Both the position numbers and the translations under genes were made by a program. Shown piece after piece: positions 1 to 8,329 of a stretch of 64,000 bases of DNA. The notes beneath the pieces were generated by a model. That model was given only the letters and a program-made list of their open reading frames with translations, was not told the DNA's origin and made no database searches. Every line of letters begins with the position of its first letter. Position 1 is the stretch's first letter. Origin of the DNA: Pseudonocardia sp. MH-G8 (GTDB lineage: Bacteria > Actinomycetota > Actinomycetes > Mycobacteriales > Pseudonocardiaceae); contig NZ_NKYF01000024.1 in the NCBI RefSeq assembly GCF_002262885.1, positions 92,032 to 156,031 of the forward strand, given 5' to 3'.

Positions 1-1401
1 GTCGAGATGTACCGCGACCCCGCCCGGCAGCGGCAGTTGGTGCGCGACCTCGTGACGATGAACGCGTCCGCGCTGGGGTACTGCACCGGGATCAAGACCA
101 AGGCCGTGCCACCTGCCCTGCTGGACGAGGCGGCGACGTTGGGGCTCCCGCTGTTCGACGTGCCCTACCACGTCCCGGTGCGGCACGTGATGACCCACGT
201 CCACCGGCTGGTGCTCGGCACCGACGACGTGCTGCTGCAACGCGCCATCGCGCTGACCGACTACCTCCTCACCGGGTTCGACGGGCCGATGCCCCCCTCG
301 CTCGTGCCGGAGACGAGGATCGTGGTGACCCTGCGCCAGATGCTGGGGCTGTCGGTCGACCACGTCGACGTTCAGGGCTCACCCGTCGACCCGGAGGACG
401 GCGGCGCGGTCGAGCTGAGCTCGGTGGTCAACGGGGTGTCCGACCAGGGCAGCACGCACCTGCGCGTGCACGGCGAGGACGTGCTCGCCGTGCCCTGCCG
501 GGTGGGCGCCCGCCTCACGGGCTGGCTCGTCGTGCACCTGCCTTCGAGGACCGACGGGCACCGCTACGTCCTGGCCGCGGCCGAGGCCGCGGCCATGCTG
601 ATCGCGGTCGCCGCACTCGCCCGCCGGCGCAGCACCGACAACCTCGAGGCACTGGGCCAGCACCTGATGGCTCACCTGCTGCGGCAGCCGGCGCGCCGGC
701 CGCGAACCGGTGCCGGTGATCTGAACGCCCTCGTCGGCTCTCCGAGCATGGCCGTGCTGCGTGAGCTGGGGTTCACCACCAGCGATCCGATCCGAGCCAT
801 CGTGGCCGACGATCTCGATCTCGCGGCGCACCGACCCGACGACCTGGCACGGGTCCTGCGCGCCGCCGGGATCCCCCACGCGTGGGCCGTGGAGCACGAC
901 ACCCTCGTGGCGGCGGTGCAGTGCTCGTCCGAGGTCGCGCTCGCCCTCACCGAGCGCTTCGGCGTCCCGGCCGGGATCGGGGGGCCGGTCGCCCCGCAGG
1001 ACCTGCCGGCCTCGGTGCGACAGGCGCAGTTCGCCCTGCGCATGCTCCGGTCCGAGCACCACCACGCGCGGCCCGGGTCCGCCCCCCGCCTCGGTGCGCT
1101 CGACTTCGCGGGGCTGCCCCCCGCGGCTCTGGCGGCCGAGCAGATCCGGGATGTGCTCGGCGACGACGCCGTCGACGACTTCCTCGCCCCCCTCGTCGAG
1201 CAACCGCTGCTCCTCGACGCCGTGGTCGAGTTCCTCCGCTGCGACCAGGACGTCGCCGCCGCGGCTCAGCGCCTGCACCTGCACCCGAACTCGTTCCGCT
1301 ACCGGCTGGAGCGCGCCGCCGGCGTGCTGGGAGCCCCGATCCGCCGCCCGAGCACGTTGGCGAGCCTCTACCTCGCGTGCGCGGCCTCGAACCTGCTCTG
1401 A
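1..1401 (+). CDS. PucR-family transcriptional regulator (5' end outside the window)
   Basis: The reading frame is already open at base 1 (Val-Glu before the first Met at base 7), so the true start lies upstream and about 466 residues are visible. The first ~75 visible residues resemble the end of a PucR N-terminal sensor domain. The middle is a GGDEF-like/CdaR-type region. The last ~60 residues contain the PucR C-terminal helix-turn-helix (DQDVAAAAQRLHLHPNSFRY, then a leucine-rich helix). PucR/CdaR proteins typically control purine, amino-acid or amine catabolism in actinomycetes. The next genes downstream on the same strand (kinase plus PLP enzyme) are its most likely target. An inverted repeat at 1416-1447 lies between them. 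Family assignment is secure; the target is inferred. Confidence 0.85.
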   Translation, partial: VEMYRDPARQRQLVRDLVTMNASALGYCTGIKTKAVPPALLDEAATLGLPLFDVPYHVPVRHVMTHVHRLVLGTDDVLLQRAIALTDYLLTGFDGPMPPSLVPETRIVVTLRQMLGLSVDHVDVQGSPVDPEDGGAVELSSVVNGVSDQGSTHLRVHGEDVLAVPCRVGARLTGWLVVHLPSRTDGHRYVLAAAEAAAMLIAVAALARRRSTDNLEALGQHLMAHLLRQPARRPRTGAGDLNALVGSPSMAVLRELGFTTSDPIRAIVADDLDLAAHRPDDLARVLRAAGIPHAWAVEHDTLVAAVQCSSEVALALTERFGVPAGIGGPVAPQDLPASVRQAQFALRMLRSEHHHARPGSAPRLGALDFAGLPPAALAAEQIRDVLGDDAVDDFLAPLVEQPLLLDAVVEFLRCDQDVAAAAQRLHLHPNSFRYRLERAAGVLGAPIRRPSTLASLYLACAASNLL

Positions 1402-1415
1402 TCACGATCCGTTTC

Positions 1416-1447
1416 CTGCACGAATGTCACCGCTGCGTTTCGTGCAG
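1416..1447. promoter_or_regulatory. 9-bp perfect inverted repeat, candidate operator
   Basis: CTGCACGAA (1416-1424) and TTCGTGCAG (1439-1447) are exact inverted repeats separated by 14 bases, so their centres are 23 bp apart, about two helical turns. They sit in the 109-bp gap between the PucR gene and the kinase gene. The spacing fits an operator for a dimer (for example PucR) better than a terminator, because no T-run follows. A terminator of the regulator gene is still possible. Confidence 0.4.
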
Positions 1448-1510
1448 AACACGATGGCACGAGCATCGGCCCGCGGGCGAGGCTGAGGGGGATCCCCGGA
1501 AGGAGGGACG

Positions 1511-2572
1511 ATGCTCGATCGGCCGACCGGCACGGGCACCGCATCGCTGCTGGAGGCCGCGCCGCCGATCAGCCTCGCTGCCGCCGAGGATCTCGCCGCA
1601 CACCACTACGGCCTGTCCGTGCGGGCGTACCCGCTGGCGGGGGAACGGGATGACAACTTCGCGCTGACCACGATCGACGGCCGCCGGTTGGTGCTGAAGG
1701 TCGTGCACCCGGCGGAGGTCGCGGCGGTGACCACGGCTCAGACCGAGGTGCTCGACCACGTCGCCCGCACGGATCCCGGGCTTCCGATCGCCCGCCTGGT
1801 CCCGGCCACCGACGGCGCCCTCGCGCCACGGGCGACCGGCGGCACCGCGGCCGGCCGGGCCCTGCGCATGACGACCTTCTGCGCCGGCACACCGCTGCGG
1901 GAGGCCACCCCGTCGGCGGCTCTGCGCGAGGTTCTCGGCATGACGCTGGCGCGGGTGGCGCGCGCGTTGCGCAGCTTCGGACCCGCGCCCGGGTCCCACC
2001 CGCGGCTGCTCTGGGACCTCGCCCGAGCGTCGGAACTCCGCTCCATGGTCGGCGAGATCGACCGCCCCGAGCGGCGTCGACAGCTCGAAGCCTTCCTCGA
2101 CCGCTACGACCGGGAGCTGGCCCCCCGGCTCGCGCATCAGCGCCGCCAGTGGGTCCACAACGACTTCAACGGCGACAACATCCTCGTCGAGGGCACCCGG
2201 GTCAGCGGGGTGCTGGACTTCGGGGACATGGCCGAGACGCAGCTCGTCAACGACGTCGCCATCGCCGCCACGCACATCGCCGGTACCGGTGCCCGCCCGC
2301 TCGCCGCGGTCGCCGACCTCGTGCGGGGCTACGAGTCCGTCACCGCGCTCACCGAGGAGGAGCTGCGGATGCTCCCCGACCTGATGATGACGCGGATGGT
2401 CGCGCGCCTGGCCATCAGCGAGTGGCGGGCGGCGCGCTTCCCCGAGAACCGGGACTACATCCTCCGCGACGTCGCACGGACCTGGGGCCAGCTGACGGAC
2501 ATGCAGGAGCATTCCCCTGACGCGCTCGGCGACGAGCTCCTCGCGCTCCGTGCCGAGGGAGCAGCCCCATGA
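1511..2572 (+). CDS. APH-fold small-molecule kinase (hydroxylysine/ethanolamine kinase-like)
   Basis: This 353-residue protein has the aminoglycoside-phosphotransferase/choline-kinase fold. The Brenner-type catalytic motif HNDFNGDN (His216, Asp218, Asn223) and the metal-binding Asp236 in LDFGD are both present. ATG is preceded by a strong AAGGAGG. Its stop overlaps the ATG of the next gene (ATGA), and that gene encodes a class-III PLP enzyme of the phospho-lyase type. In vertebrates a kinase of this family (HYKK) phosphorylates 5-hydroxylysine and a class-III phospho-lyase (PHYKPL) removes phosphate and ammonia. A comparable pairing is known for ethanolamine in bacteria. I infer the same chemistry here. 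Substrate could be hydroxylysine, ethanolamine or a relative. Drug resistance is unlikely given the context. Confidence 0.75.
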   Translation: MLDRPTGTGTASLLEAAPPISLAAAEDLAAHHYGLSVRAYPLAGERDDNFALTTIDGRRLVLKVVHPAEVAAVTTAQTEVLDHVARTDPGLPIARLVPATDGALAPRATGGTAAGRALRMTTFCAGTPLREATPSAALREVLGMTLARVARALRSFGPAPGSHPRLLWDLARASELRSMVGEIDRPERRRQLEAFLDRYDRELAPRLAHQRRQWVHNDFNGDNILVEGTRVSGVLDFGDMAETQLVNDVAIAATHIAGTGARPLAAVADLVRGYESVTALTEEELRMLPDLMMTRMVARLAISEWRAARFPENRDYILRDVARTWGQLTDMQEHSPDALGDELLALRAEGAAP

Positions 2573-3888
2573 GCGCCGGGGGGATGGTCAACGGATTCGA
2601 TCCGGCACGCACGGGCTCCCTGCCGGACCGGACGCGCACCGTCGTCGAGCGACGGGCACGCGCGCTGGGCCCGGCCTACCGGCTGTTCTACTCCGAGCCC
2701 GTCCAGTTCGCGCGCGGCGAGGGGGTGTACCTCTACGACCTCGACGGCAACGCCTACCTCGACGCCTACAACAACGTGCCGTCGGTCGGCCACTGCCATC
2801 CGCACGTCGTCGCAGCGGTCGCCACGCAGGCGGCCACCCTGAACACCCACACCCGCTACGCGAGCGAGCCCCTCGTCTCCTACGCCGAGCGGCTGCTCGC
2901 CACTCTGCCCGACGCGCTCGACAAGGTCATGTTCACGTGTTCGGGGAGCGAGGCGGTGGACCTGGCGCTGCGCGTCGCGGCCGCCGCGACCGGCCACACC
3001 GGGATCATCGTCACCGCGAACGCCTACCACGGCACGACCGCGAGATCCGCCGAGATCTCGCCGTCGCTGGGTCCCGGCGTGCCGCTCGGGGCGCACGTGC
3101 GCACCGTCGCCCCTCCGCCGTCCGACGCCACCGACCCGGGTGCCGCGTTCGGCTCCGCGGTGGCCGCCGCGGCCGCGGACCTGCAACGACACGGGTTCGG
3201 CGTCTCCTGCCTGATCGTCGACACGATCCTGGCGAGCGACGGTGTGATCCCCGATCCGGCGGGGTTCCTCGAACCCGCGGCCGCAGCGGTCCGCCGCGCA
3301 GGCGGGCTCGTCGTCGCCGACGAGGTGCAGCCGGGCTTCGGCCGGACCGGGAGCACCTTCTGGGGCTTCGAGCGCCACGGCCTGACGCCCGACCTCGCGG
3401 TCACGGGCAAGCCGATGGGCAACGGCCAGCCGATCGCCGCGATGATGGCCCGCGACGAGGTGCTCGCGCCGTTCGCCACCGCTGCCCGCTACTTCAACAC
3501 CTTCGGCGGCAACTCCGTGAGCATCGCCGCCGCCGACGCGGTCCTGGACGTGTTGCGCGACGAGGATCTGCCGGGCAACGCCCGTGACGTGGGCGCCCAC
3601 CTCGCGAGCGGGCTGCGGCAACTGGGCGACGACCGCATCCGCGCGGTCCGCGGTGCGGGCTTGTACCTGGGTGTCGAGCTGGCCGGCGCGGACGGCGCGC
3701 CCGGCACCGCGCTGGCCCAGGCCGTCGTGGACGGGATGCGACAGCGGCGGATCCTCATCAGCTCCACCGGATCCGACGGCGCGTGCCTGAAGATCCGGCC
3801 GCCGCTGCCGTTCACCCGCGGCCACGCCGACCGGCTCGTCGAGGAGCTCGCGACGGTCCTCGCCACGATCCCGCCGGGGGCCGTCTGA
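2569..3888 (+). CDS. Class-III PLP enzyme, aminotransferase or amine-phosphate phospho-lyase
   Basis: The 439-residue protein has class-III aminotransferase fold type I features. The cofactor Asp lies in DEVQPGFGRTG near residue 252, and the Schiff-base Lys281 is in VTGKPMGNGQP. The GKPMGNG sequence around the lysine is the form I associate with ethanolamine-phosphate and phosphohydroxylysine phospho-lyases (AGXT2L1/AGXT2L2 group) rather than with ornithine-type transaminases. The start ATG overlaps the kinase stop, so the two are translationally coupled. Together they suggest ATP- or GTP-dependent phosphorylation of a hydroxyl followed by beta-elimination of phosphate to give an aldehyde and ammonia. 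An ordinary omega-aminotransferase remains possible. Confidence 0.78.
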   Translation: MSAGGMVNGFDPARTGSLPDRTRTVVERRARALGPAYRLFYSEPVQFARGEGVYLYDLDGNAYLDAYNNVPSVGHCHPHVVAAVATQAATLNTHTRYASEPLVSYAERLLATLPDALDKVMFTCSGSEAVDLALRVAAAATGHTGIIVTANAYHGTTARSAEISPSLGPGVPLGAHVRTVAPPPSDATDPGAAFGSAVAAAAADLQRHGFGVSCLIVDTILASDGVIPDPAGFLEPAAAAVRRAGGLVVADEVQPGFGRTGSTFWGFERHGLTPDLAVTGKPMGNGQPIAAMMARDEVLAPFATAARYFNTFGGNSVSIAAADAVLDVLRDEDLPGNARDVGAHLASGLRQLGDDRIRAVRGAGLYLGVELAGADGAPGTALAQAVVDGMRQRRILISSTGSDGACLKIRPPLPFTRGHADRLVEELATVLATIPPGAV

Positions 3889-3941
3889 GGGCGGCGACCG
3901 GCCGCGGCGCTCATCCGGGTCGCGCTACGTCGGGCCGCCGG

Positions 3942-4961
3942 TCAGGCATGGGGCTCATTCCGGGATCCGGCCGTGGTGACCTCGAGTGCCGCCGGGGCGG
4001 TGTTCGCTCCGCTGATCACCACGGCCACCCGTTCGTGGGGCGACGGCGTGTAGGCACCACCGAGCAGGGCTGCCACCCCGACCGCCGCCGCAGGTTCGGC
4101 GACGACGCGTGCCGCTCGCCACAGAGCGGCCTGAGCGTGGATGATCGCGGCATCGTCGACCAGAACGACGTCGTCGACGAAGCGTTGGGTGATCGGGAAG
4201 ACGAGCTCGCCGACCCGGCGAGGGGCCAGCGCGTCGGAGGCGACGCTCCCGGCGGGTGCGTCGGTGGGGCGCCCAGCCGCGCGGGCCCGGGTCAAGGTCG
4301 GCGCTTCGTCGGGTTCGACACCGACGACCCGCACCGCGTCGCCGTACCAGGCCGCGATCCCGGCGATGAGGCCACCACCGCCGACCGGTACCAGCACGGT
4401 GTCGACCGCGGGCAGCTGCCGGTCGAGCTCGACGGCCAGCGTCCCTTGGCCCAGCACCGTCTCGCGCTGATCGAATGCGTGGACCCCGAGGGCGCCCGAC
4501 GCCGACTGGTGCGCTTCGGCCGCGGCCAGCGCGTCGGCGTAGCGCTCACCGCCCACGACCAGCTCGGCACCCAGCGCGCGGATCCGCGCGATCTTCTCCG
4601 GGGCGGAGACAGTGGGCACGAACACCGAGGCCCGCACGCCGAGGCGCTGGGCGGCGTAGGCAACCGCAACCCCGTGGTTGCCGCCAGAGGCAGCGACGAC
4701 TCCGGCCTCGGGAAGGTCACGGAGCATCAGGTTCGCGAACGCGCCACGTACCTTGAACGACCCCGCGACCTGGAGTTGTTCGAGCTTGAGCACCACTGAT
4801 CGGGGCGAGCACGCGGGATCCAGCTCGTCGAGGCCGACCTCGAGCAGCGGGGTGCGCCGAAGGTGCGAGCCGATGAGGTCGTAGGTGTCGGCGATGTCCT
4901 GGGCCGAGACCCGGTGCTCGGCAGCACCGACCCGATCGAGCCGGGGAGCCTTACCAGTCAC
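3942..4961 (-). CDS. Threonine/serine dehydratase-like PLP enzyme (fold type II)
   Basis: This 339-residue protein carries the three fold-II landmarks: the PLP lysine in GSFKVRG (Lys70), the substrate loop ASGGNHG (residues 91-97) and the phosphate loop GGGGL (194-198). It lacks the C-terminal ACT-type regulatory domain of biosynthetic IlvA, so a catabolic threonine/serine dehydratase, a serine racemase-like enzyme or a hydroxy-amino-acid ammonia-lyase is likely. It begins inside the end of the upstream ArsR-type gene (11-bp overlap), so the regulator and enzyme are co-transcribed. It converges on the kinase/phospho-lyase pair; a joint role in amino-acid breakdown is a guess. Confidence 0.8.
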   Translation of the reverse strand: MTGKAPRLDRVGAAEHRVSAQDIADTYDLIGSHLRRTPLLEVGLDELDPACSPRSVVLKLEQLQVAGSFKVRGAFANLMLRDLPEAGVVAASGGNHGVAVAYAAQRLGVRASVFVPTVSAPEKIARIRALGAELVVGGERYADALAAAEAHQSASGALGVHAFDQRETVLGQGTLAVELDRQLPAVDTVLVPVGGGGLIAGIAAWYGDAVRVVGVEPDEAPTLTRARAAGRPTDAPAGSVASDALAPRRVGELVFPITQRFVDDVVLVDDAAIIHAQAALWRAARVVAEPAAAVGVAALLGGAYTPSPHERVAVVISGANTAPAALEVTTAGSRNEPHA

Positions 4962-5253
4962 CGCTCATCATCTCCTTCACCTGCGCGATCCGCTCCTCGT
5001 CACGCCGGTAGAACACCCACTGCTTGATCTTCTTACCGCGGACCAACCCGGCCTGGCTGAGCACCTTCAGATGCTCTCCACAGGTCGGCTGGCTCACTCC
5101 GAGCTTCTCGGCGATGTACAGCGCACAGACCCCCTCTCGGACGAGGTCGCCGTCGCGCTGGGGCGGGAAGTGCGCTCGCGGGTCGCGCAGCCAGTCCAAA
5201 ACCAGGAGTCGGTTGGTGTTGGCCAACGCCTTGACAAGGCCCACATCCAGCAC
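4951..5253 (-). CDS. ArsR-family winged-helix regulator
   Basis: A 100-residue protein with an ArsR-type winged helix: IAEKLGVSQPTCGEHLKVLS is the recognition helix-turn-helix and the basic KKIKQWVFYRRDE stretch is the wing. No cysteine pair typical of arsenic or cadmium sensing is seen, so the ligand is probably not a thiophilic metal. GTG is the start chosen; it lies only six bases after a good -10 hexamer, suggesting a leaderless message. It overlaps the dehydratase gene by 11 bp and presumably controls it together with itself. Confidence 0.8.
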   Translation of the reverse strand: MLDVGLVKALANTNRLLVLDWLRDPRAHFPPQRDGDLVREGVCALYIAEKLGVSQPTCGEHLKVLSQAGLVRGKKIKQWVFYRRDEERIAQVKEMMSGDW

Positions 5254-5259
5254 AAAGGG

Positions 5260-5288
5260 ACTATGTCACTTTGCTAATTCCCTGTCTA
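5260..5288 (-). promoter_or_regulatory. Sigma-70-like leaderless promoter of the ArsR-dehydratase operon
   Basis: Reading leftward, TAGACA (5288-5283) and CATAGT (5265-5260) are 17 bp apart. The -10 ends six bases before the GTG at 5253, so transcription would begin at or next to the start codon. GACATAG occurs twice, 25 bp apart, and AGGGA/TCCCT form an inverted pair around the -10. These are plausible contacts for the autoregulating ArsR protein. Confidence 0.45.
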
Positions 5289-5330
5289 TGTCGCGCCGTA
5301 GCCGCCGCTGGTTGCGGGGCGAGGCGTCGG

Positions 5331-6539
5331 TCAGAGGGGTCGGCACGCGACGACGTAGAGGCGTTCGGTGGGCGTCTCGACGTCGCGAAGTGGGGAACGC
5401 AGGTACCACTCGATGTCCACCAGCCCGGCGGCGGCGACGGCGTCGACCACCTCGGAAGCGTTGTGCAGCACGAATTCCAGGTCGACGGGGACACCGAAGA
5501 GCTCGTCGACCTGGCGCACCTCCTCACCCGCGTGCAAGGCGAACGCCAACCGTCCGCCGGGGATCAGCACGCGGGTGAGCCCTGCGATCACGGCCGGCAG
5601 CTCGGAGGTGGCCATGTGCACGAACGCGTACCACGCGGTGATGGCCGACCATCCCGCAGCGGCGCGCGGGCGCAGCAGGTTCGTCAGGTCACCGACCTCG
5701 AACTCCAGATCCGGGAACGAGTTCCTGGCCTCGTCGATCATCGCAGGCGACAGGTCGACGCCGACCACCGAGGCCCCGGATGCCGCGAGCCGGGCAGCAA
5801 CGTGCCCCGGTCCGGTACCGACGTCAGCGACCGGACCACCGCTCGCGTCGCCGGCGATGCGGTCGAGCAACCAGCAGTCGAACGGTTTCTGCGCCAGCTC
5901 GGCCGACAGTTCCCGCGCGTAGCCCGCCGCAGCGGCGTCGTACCCGGCGAGCACACGGGCGTTGCGGGCCTCGGTGCCCGCAGCGATGACGATGTCCCGG
6001 TCGACCGGCGCGGGCGGCGGTGTCGCGTCCGGCGGCGCGCCGAGCAGATGACGCCACCGGCGGTCCTGCTGACCCGGCCTGCGTTCCAACTCGACGACCA
6101 CGGGCTCCGACAGTTCGGCGAGCCCGCGGAGCGCGGCCTCCACCTCGGCGCGGTCCTCGAAGGGATGCAGCCGCGCGGTCCGGGTCCGCAGCTCGCCGGA
6201 GGCCTGCGGCCCACGCAGCAACAACACGGTCAGCACCGCCAGTTCGGGCTCACCGATCCCGAGGTGCTCCTCGAGCCGCTGGTGGAACTTCACGACCCGG
6301 GATCCCGCGCCGGTCCACACCGGGCGGACCAGCTCGCGGTCCCTGAGGTCCTTGAGCGTCGCCTGCAGCAACGGGTCGTCGTAGTCGGTGACCGGCTCAC
6401 GGCTGCTCGCCTGGTTGCACGCGGTGCGCAACGAGCTGAGGGTGAGCGGGTAGCTCGCCGGGACCGTGCGCTGCTTCTCCAACAGCGCACCCAGCACCCG
6501 CTGCTCGGCGGCGGACAACTGCGGTCGCGTCTCGGCCAC
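5331..6539 (-). CDS. DUF480 (YceH-like) - class I SAM methyltransferase fusion
   Basis: In this 402-residue protein, residues 1 to ~170 match DUF480/YceH: two winged-helix-like repeats, opening with LSAAEQRVLGALLEKQRTVP and including YPLTLSSLRTACNQ. YceH normally stands alone at ~215 residues. Residues ~185-402 form a class I methyltransferase with the SAM loop VADVGTGPGHVAARL, the acidic residue in VVGVDLS, and a post-methylation strand. The methyl acceptor is unknown. YceH is itself uncharacterised, so the fusion suggests a DNA- or protein-binding module steering a methyltransferase. It sits alone between the ArsR operon and the IclR gene. Both domains are clear; function is not. Confidence 0.8.
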   Translation of the reverse strand: MAETRPQLSAAEQRVLGALLEKQRTVPASYPLTLSSLRTACNQASSREPVTDYDDPLLQATLKDLRDRELVRPVWTGAGSRVVKFHQRLEEHLGIGEPELAVLTVLLLRGPQASGELRTRTARLHPFEDRAEVEAALRGLAELSEPVVVELERRPGQQDRRWRHLLGAPPDATPPPAPVDRDIVIAAGTEARNARVLAGYDAAAAGYARELSAELAQKPFDCWLLDRIAGDASGGPVADVGTGPGHVAARLAASGASVVGVDLSPAMIDEARNSFPDLEFEVGDLTNLLRPRAAAGWSAITAWYAFVHMATSELPAVIAGLTRVLIPGGRLAFALHAGEEVRQVDELFGVPVDLEFVLHNASEVVDAVAAAGLVDIEWYLRSPLRDVETPTERLYVVACRPL

Positions 6540-6571
6540 GCCGGGAGCCTAGTAGCGACCCGCCATCGCAC

Positions 6572-7375
6572 TCATCCCGCAGCGCGCAGCCCCAACGCCC
6601 GCGACGCCTCGTCGCCCGCCGTGCGCAGCAGCGTGAGCTGGTGCTCCTGCTCGGAGTCGGGCAGGTGGGCGGTGAGGCCGCTCAGGCTCAGGGCCCCGAC
6701 CGTGGCCCCGGTGTGGTCCCGGACCGGCACGCTCAGCGCCTTGACGCCGAGCTCGACGTCGTCGCGGCTGGTGGCGTAGCCGTCGGCGCGGATCCGCCGG
6801 ACCTCCTCGCGCAGCTGCTCGGCCGTGGCCTGAGTCGGTGAGGTCCGCCGCTGCAGCGGGCCCGCGAGGTAGCCCTCCACCTGCTCGTCGGGCAGGGCGG
6901 ACAGCAGCAGCCGCGGCCCGGCACCCAGGTGCAGCGGCAGGGTGCCGCCCACGCGCAGCGTGTGCGTGGATGCGTAGCGCCCGTCGAGGCGCTCCACGCA
7001 CACCGCCTCGTCACCGCGCAGGACCAGCAGGAACACCGTCTCGCCGGAGTGGCGGTACAGCTCGCGCATGGCGGGCAGCGCCCGCTCGCGGACGGTGAGC
7101 CGACGTGCCATCGCGCTGCCGACGCGGAACGCGCCGATGCCCAGCCGGTAGGTGCCCGGCGAGGGTCGCTCGACGAAGTCACCTGCGGCCAGCGTGGTGA
7201 GGATCCGGTGGCAGGTGCTCTTGTTCAGCTCGAGGCGCGCGGCGATGTCGCCCAGGCTCAGCTCGTCCGGGGCCTCGGCCAGCAGCTCCAGCACCGCCAT
7301 CGCCTTCACCAGAACCCGGACGGGCTCACCCGTACCGGCGGCCCTCTCGGCCATCAGCGCCCCACTTCCGTCCAC
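6572..7375 (-). CDS. IclR-family regulator of the DMFase-like locus
   Basis: The 267-residue protein has the IclR N-terminal winged helix (LSLGDIAARLELNKSTCHRIL, about residues 40-61) and the C-terminal effector-binding domain with the typical GDEAVCVERLDG and SVPVRDHTGATVGALSLSG motifs. It starts 12 bp after the PfkB kinase stop on the same strand, so it is the last gene of the leftward transporter-aldolase-kinase operon. IclR proteins usually repress or activate neighbouring catabolic operons in response to a small acid. The obvious target is the divergent region at 11754-12001. Family call is secure; the ligand is unknown. Confidence 0.85.
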   Translation of the reverse strand: MDGSGALMAERAAGTGEPVRVLVKAMAVLELLAEAPDELSLGDIAARLELNKSTCHRILTTLAAGDFVERPSPGTYRLGIGAFRVGSAMARRLTVRERALPAMRELYRHSGETVFLLVLRGDEAVCVERLDGRYASTHTLRVGGTLPLHLGAGPRLLLSALPDEQVEGYLAGPLQRRTSPTQATAEQLREEVRRIRADGYATSRDDVELGVKALSVPVRDHTGATVGALSLSGLTAHLPDSEQEHQLTLLRTAGDEASRALGLRAAG

Positions 7376-7387
7376 CGCTCGATCACG

Positions 7388-8329
7388 CTACGCGACTCCG
7401 GGTGAGCGCTCGGCGCCGAACGCGAGGGTCGACGGGAGGTCGACGATGCCCGCGTCGGAGCCGAGGCCCTGGGCCACCAGCGCAGCGGCGGCGGTACCGA
7501 GCCGGGCCGCGTCGGGCAGGGACCGGCCCGCCCCGAAACCCACGAGGAAGCCCGCGGTGAAGGCGTCCCCGCAGCCGGTCGTGTCCACGACCGGGATGTC
7601 GAACGCGGGAATCCGTTCGGCGCCGTCCTCGGTCACGAGCAGGCTTCCCTGCGCGCCGGTCGTGACGACGACGGTGCCGACGCCGCACGCGCGCGCCACC
7701 CCCGCGGCCTCGACGAGGTCGTCGCGGCCGGTGACGCCGCGGATCTGGTCGTCGTTGGGGAGCAGGAAACCGGTGTGCGCCCACGACGGCGCCAGCACGT
7801 CCACGAGCTCGGGCCGCCCGATGCTGAGCAGGTCCATGCTCACGACCGTGCCGTTCTCGGCGGCGAAGCGCAGGAGGTCGGGCAGGGCGTCACGGGTGAA
7901 GTCGCCCAGGACGTCCGGGCCGCCGACGTGCAGCACGTCGGCCTCGGCGACGAGCTGCAGGTCGACGTCGGCCGCCGTCAGCGTGGCCATCGCGCCGGGC
8001 GCGTGCAGCGCGGGCCGCTCGCCGTTCGGCCGGATCGGCAGCATCGTCGCCGGCGTGGCCTGCCCGGGCCGGTGCGCCATGTGGCGCACGTCGACGCCGT
8101 GGTCGGCGAGCAGGTCGAGCAGCAGCCTGCCGGTGGTGTCGTCGCCGACCGGGCCGATGCTCACGACCTCGGCCCCGAGCTTCGCCAGGTCGACCGCGGT
8201 GCCACCGGCGGTGCCCGCCGCGGTGATCCGGATCTCGTCGAGGACCCTGCGTCCCTGCCCGGGCGGGATGTCGGGGACGGGGCGTCCGAGCACGTCGAGG
8301 ATGTGCGCGCCGAGGCAGACGACCTTCAT
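7388..8329 (-). CDS. PfkB/ribokinase-family sugar kinase
   Basis: The protein is 313 residues when started at the ATG at 8329, which has GGAGG seven bases upstream and overlaps the aldolase stop as ATGA. A much longer open frame continues upstream but is only the shadow of the aldolase gene. The PfkB C-terminal signature VDTTGCGDAFTAGFLVGF gives the catalytic Asp. The N-terminal glycine-rich ITAAGTAGGTAVDLAKLG is the substrate-loop region. Such kinases phosphorylate sugars, keto-sugars or nucleosides. Paired with the adjacent class II aldolase, the simplest reading is phosphorylation of a ketose-like intermediate that the aldolase then cleaves. Confidence 0.85.
   Translation of the reverse strand: MKVVCLGAHILDVLGRPVPDIPPGQGRRVLDEIRITAAGTAGGTAVDLAKLGAEVVSIGPVGDDTTGRLLLDLLADHGVDVRHMAHRPGQATPATMLPIRPNGERPALHAPGAMATLTAADVDLQLVAEADVLHVGGPDVLGDFTRDALPDLLRFAAENGTVVSMDLLSIGRPELVDVLAPSWAHTGFLLPNDDQIRGVTGRDDLVEAAGVARACGVGTVVVTTGAQGSLLVTEDGAERIPAFDIPVVDTTGCGDAFTAGFLVGFGAGRSLPDAARLGTAAAALVAQGLGSDAGIVDLPSTLAFGAERSPGVA

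Noticed and set aside
1511..2572. Aminoglycoside resistance kinase
   Set aside because: The APH fold is shared, but coupling to a phospho-lyase-like PLP enzyme points to metabolism, not resistance.
3896..3943. Terminator between phospho-lyase and dehydratase genes
   Set aside because: GACCGGC/GCCGGTC gives only a 7-bp stem with a 34-base loop that includes the dehydratase stop; too weak to list.
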